Shown in pieces: positions 63,783 to 64,000 of a DNA stretch of 64,000 nt. The notes below the pieces were generated by a model, which searched no databases, was not told where the DNA came from, and saw only the letters and a list, made by a program, of their open reading frames with translations. The stretch covers positions 123,629-187,628 of the forward strand of contig CALWLJ010000006.1 in NCBI GenBank assembly GCA_944381495.1. The letters run 5' to 3'. The DNA is from an uncultured Mediterraneibacter sp. (lineage in GTDB: Bacteria > Bacillota > Clostridia > Lachnospirales > Lachnospiraceae). Made by a program: the position numbers and the translations under genes. Positions within the stretch are counted from its first letter, which is position 1; the number at the start of each line of letters is the position of its first letter.

Positions 63783-64000
63783 TGAAAAGATATAAAGACT
63801 GTGTCCGGACTGACGGTATGTGTGGCGCCTGCTCCCTCTCCAGCAAGGGGCTCGACTGTCACAATAATCAAATAAACAGTGTTTTGTATAATCGATCCGT
63901 CATGGGCTTAACCCAGAAAGAGCTGGCTGAAAAATCCGGCATTAACATTCGCCAGATTCAGAAATACGAATCCGGAGAATATGATACTGGAAACATGACT
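63782..64000 (+). CDS. XRE-type helix-turn-helix protein, cut by window end
   Basis: The first 73 codons are visible. A Cys-rich start (CVRTDGMCGACSLSSKGLDC) is followed by an XRE helix-turn-helix at about residues 41-73 (GLTQKELAEKSGINIRQIQKYESGEYDTG). The Cys set could hold a metal. It is co-transcribed with the small acidic gene from the palindromic promoter and is a good candidate for the repressor that binds it. Confidence 0.78.
   Translation, partial: MKRYKDCVRTDGMCGACSLSSKGLDCHNNQINSVLYNRSVMGLTQKELAEKSGINIRQIQKYESGEYDTGNMT

Noticed and set aside
1-64000. CRISPR array or insertion sequence
   Set aside because: No regularly spaced identical repeats and no transposase frame were seen; the only repeats are the hairpin families described.

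Overview
The window reads as chromosomal DNA from a spore-forming, Gram-positive gut anaerobe of the class Clostridia, most likely family Lachnospiraceae. The pointers are spore maturation genes spmA and spmB, a ricT-holB-rsmI block, a paired glgC-glgD glycogen locus, a NiaR-controlled nadABC operon, an agr/LytTR-type two-component system, strong AGGAGG ribosome binding sites and many U-tailed hairpin terminators. Species cannot be told from the sequence alone.

Layout. 0.1-4.9 kb: rsmA and tatD (minus), then an ECF-type sigma factor with a membrane-anchored beta-propeller protein. 4.9-7.5 kb: a small accessory patch with an AT-rich secreted protein, an XRE regulator with a membrane tail, and a solitary DUF234-type AAA ATPase. 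7.7-16.7 kb: a YbhJ-like aconitase-family hydratase, a voltage-sensor K+ channel, a MarR-controlled heterodimeric ABC exporter, and a zinc-ribbon/AP2 protein. 17-19.3 kb: glgC-glgD. 19.7-23.8 kb: coaBC, an ECF S component and coaX in an overlapping operon, plus an MFS transporter. 24-31.5 kb: a helical hypothetical protein, a CstA-family transporter, a DnaQ-type exonuclease, queT behind a structured leader, a large extracytoplasmic protein and a methyltransferase. 31.6-35.4 kb: nadA-nadB-nadC-niaR with a promoter/operator visible upstream. 35.9-42.6 kb: a glycoside utilisation operon (GH2, circularly permuted membrane GH3, GPH-type symporter). 42.8-46.5 kb: histidine kinase, response regulator, NYN-LOTUS protein and metallophosphoesterase. 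46.6-52.9 kb: a JetA-JetB-JetC SMC-type complex with no JetD, next to a lone AbiEi-like antitoxin. 53-57 kb: spmA, a DUF885 lipoprotein, divergent spmB and a degenerate ABC ATPase. 57-62.9 kb: rsmI, a trmN6-like gene, ricT, holB, a guanylate-kinase-like gene and an Orn/Lys/Arg decarboxylase-family gene. 63.2-64 kb: a tRNA-Lys 3' half with a terminator, followed by two small genes behind a palindromic promoter; this looks like the edge of an integrated element running off the window.

The observations most worth a second look are: (1) two long imperfect hairpin elements, at 19399-19724 and 35488-35837, with homologous arms and the same apical loop but different, still paired, apical stems; (2) the JetABC locus without its nuclease subunit, upstream of a phosphoesterase and a NYN-LOTUS protein; (3) a queT leader with an exact 7-nt loop-loop complementarity; (4) a NiaR-type operator overlapping the nadA promoter; (5) inverted-repeat operators around the AbiEi-like gene; (6) the tRNA-Lys fragment and palindromic promoter at the right edge.
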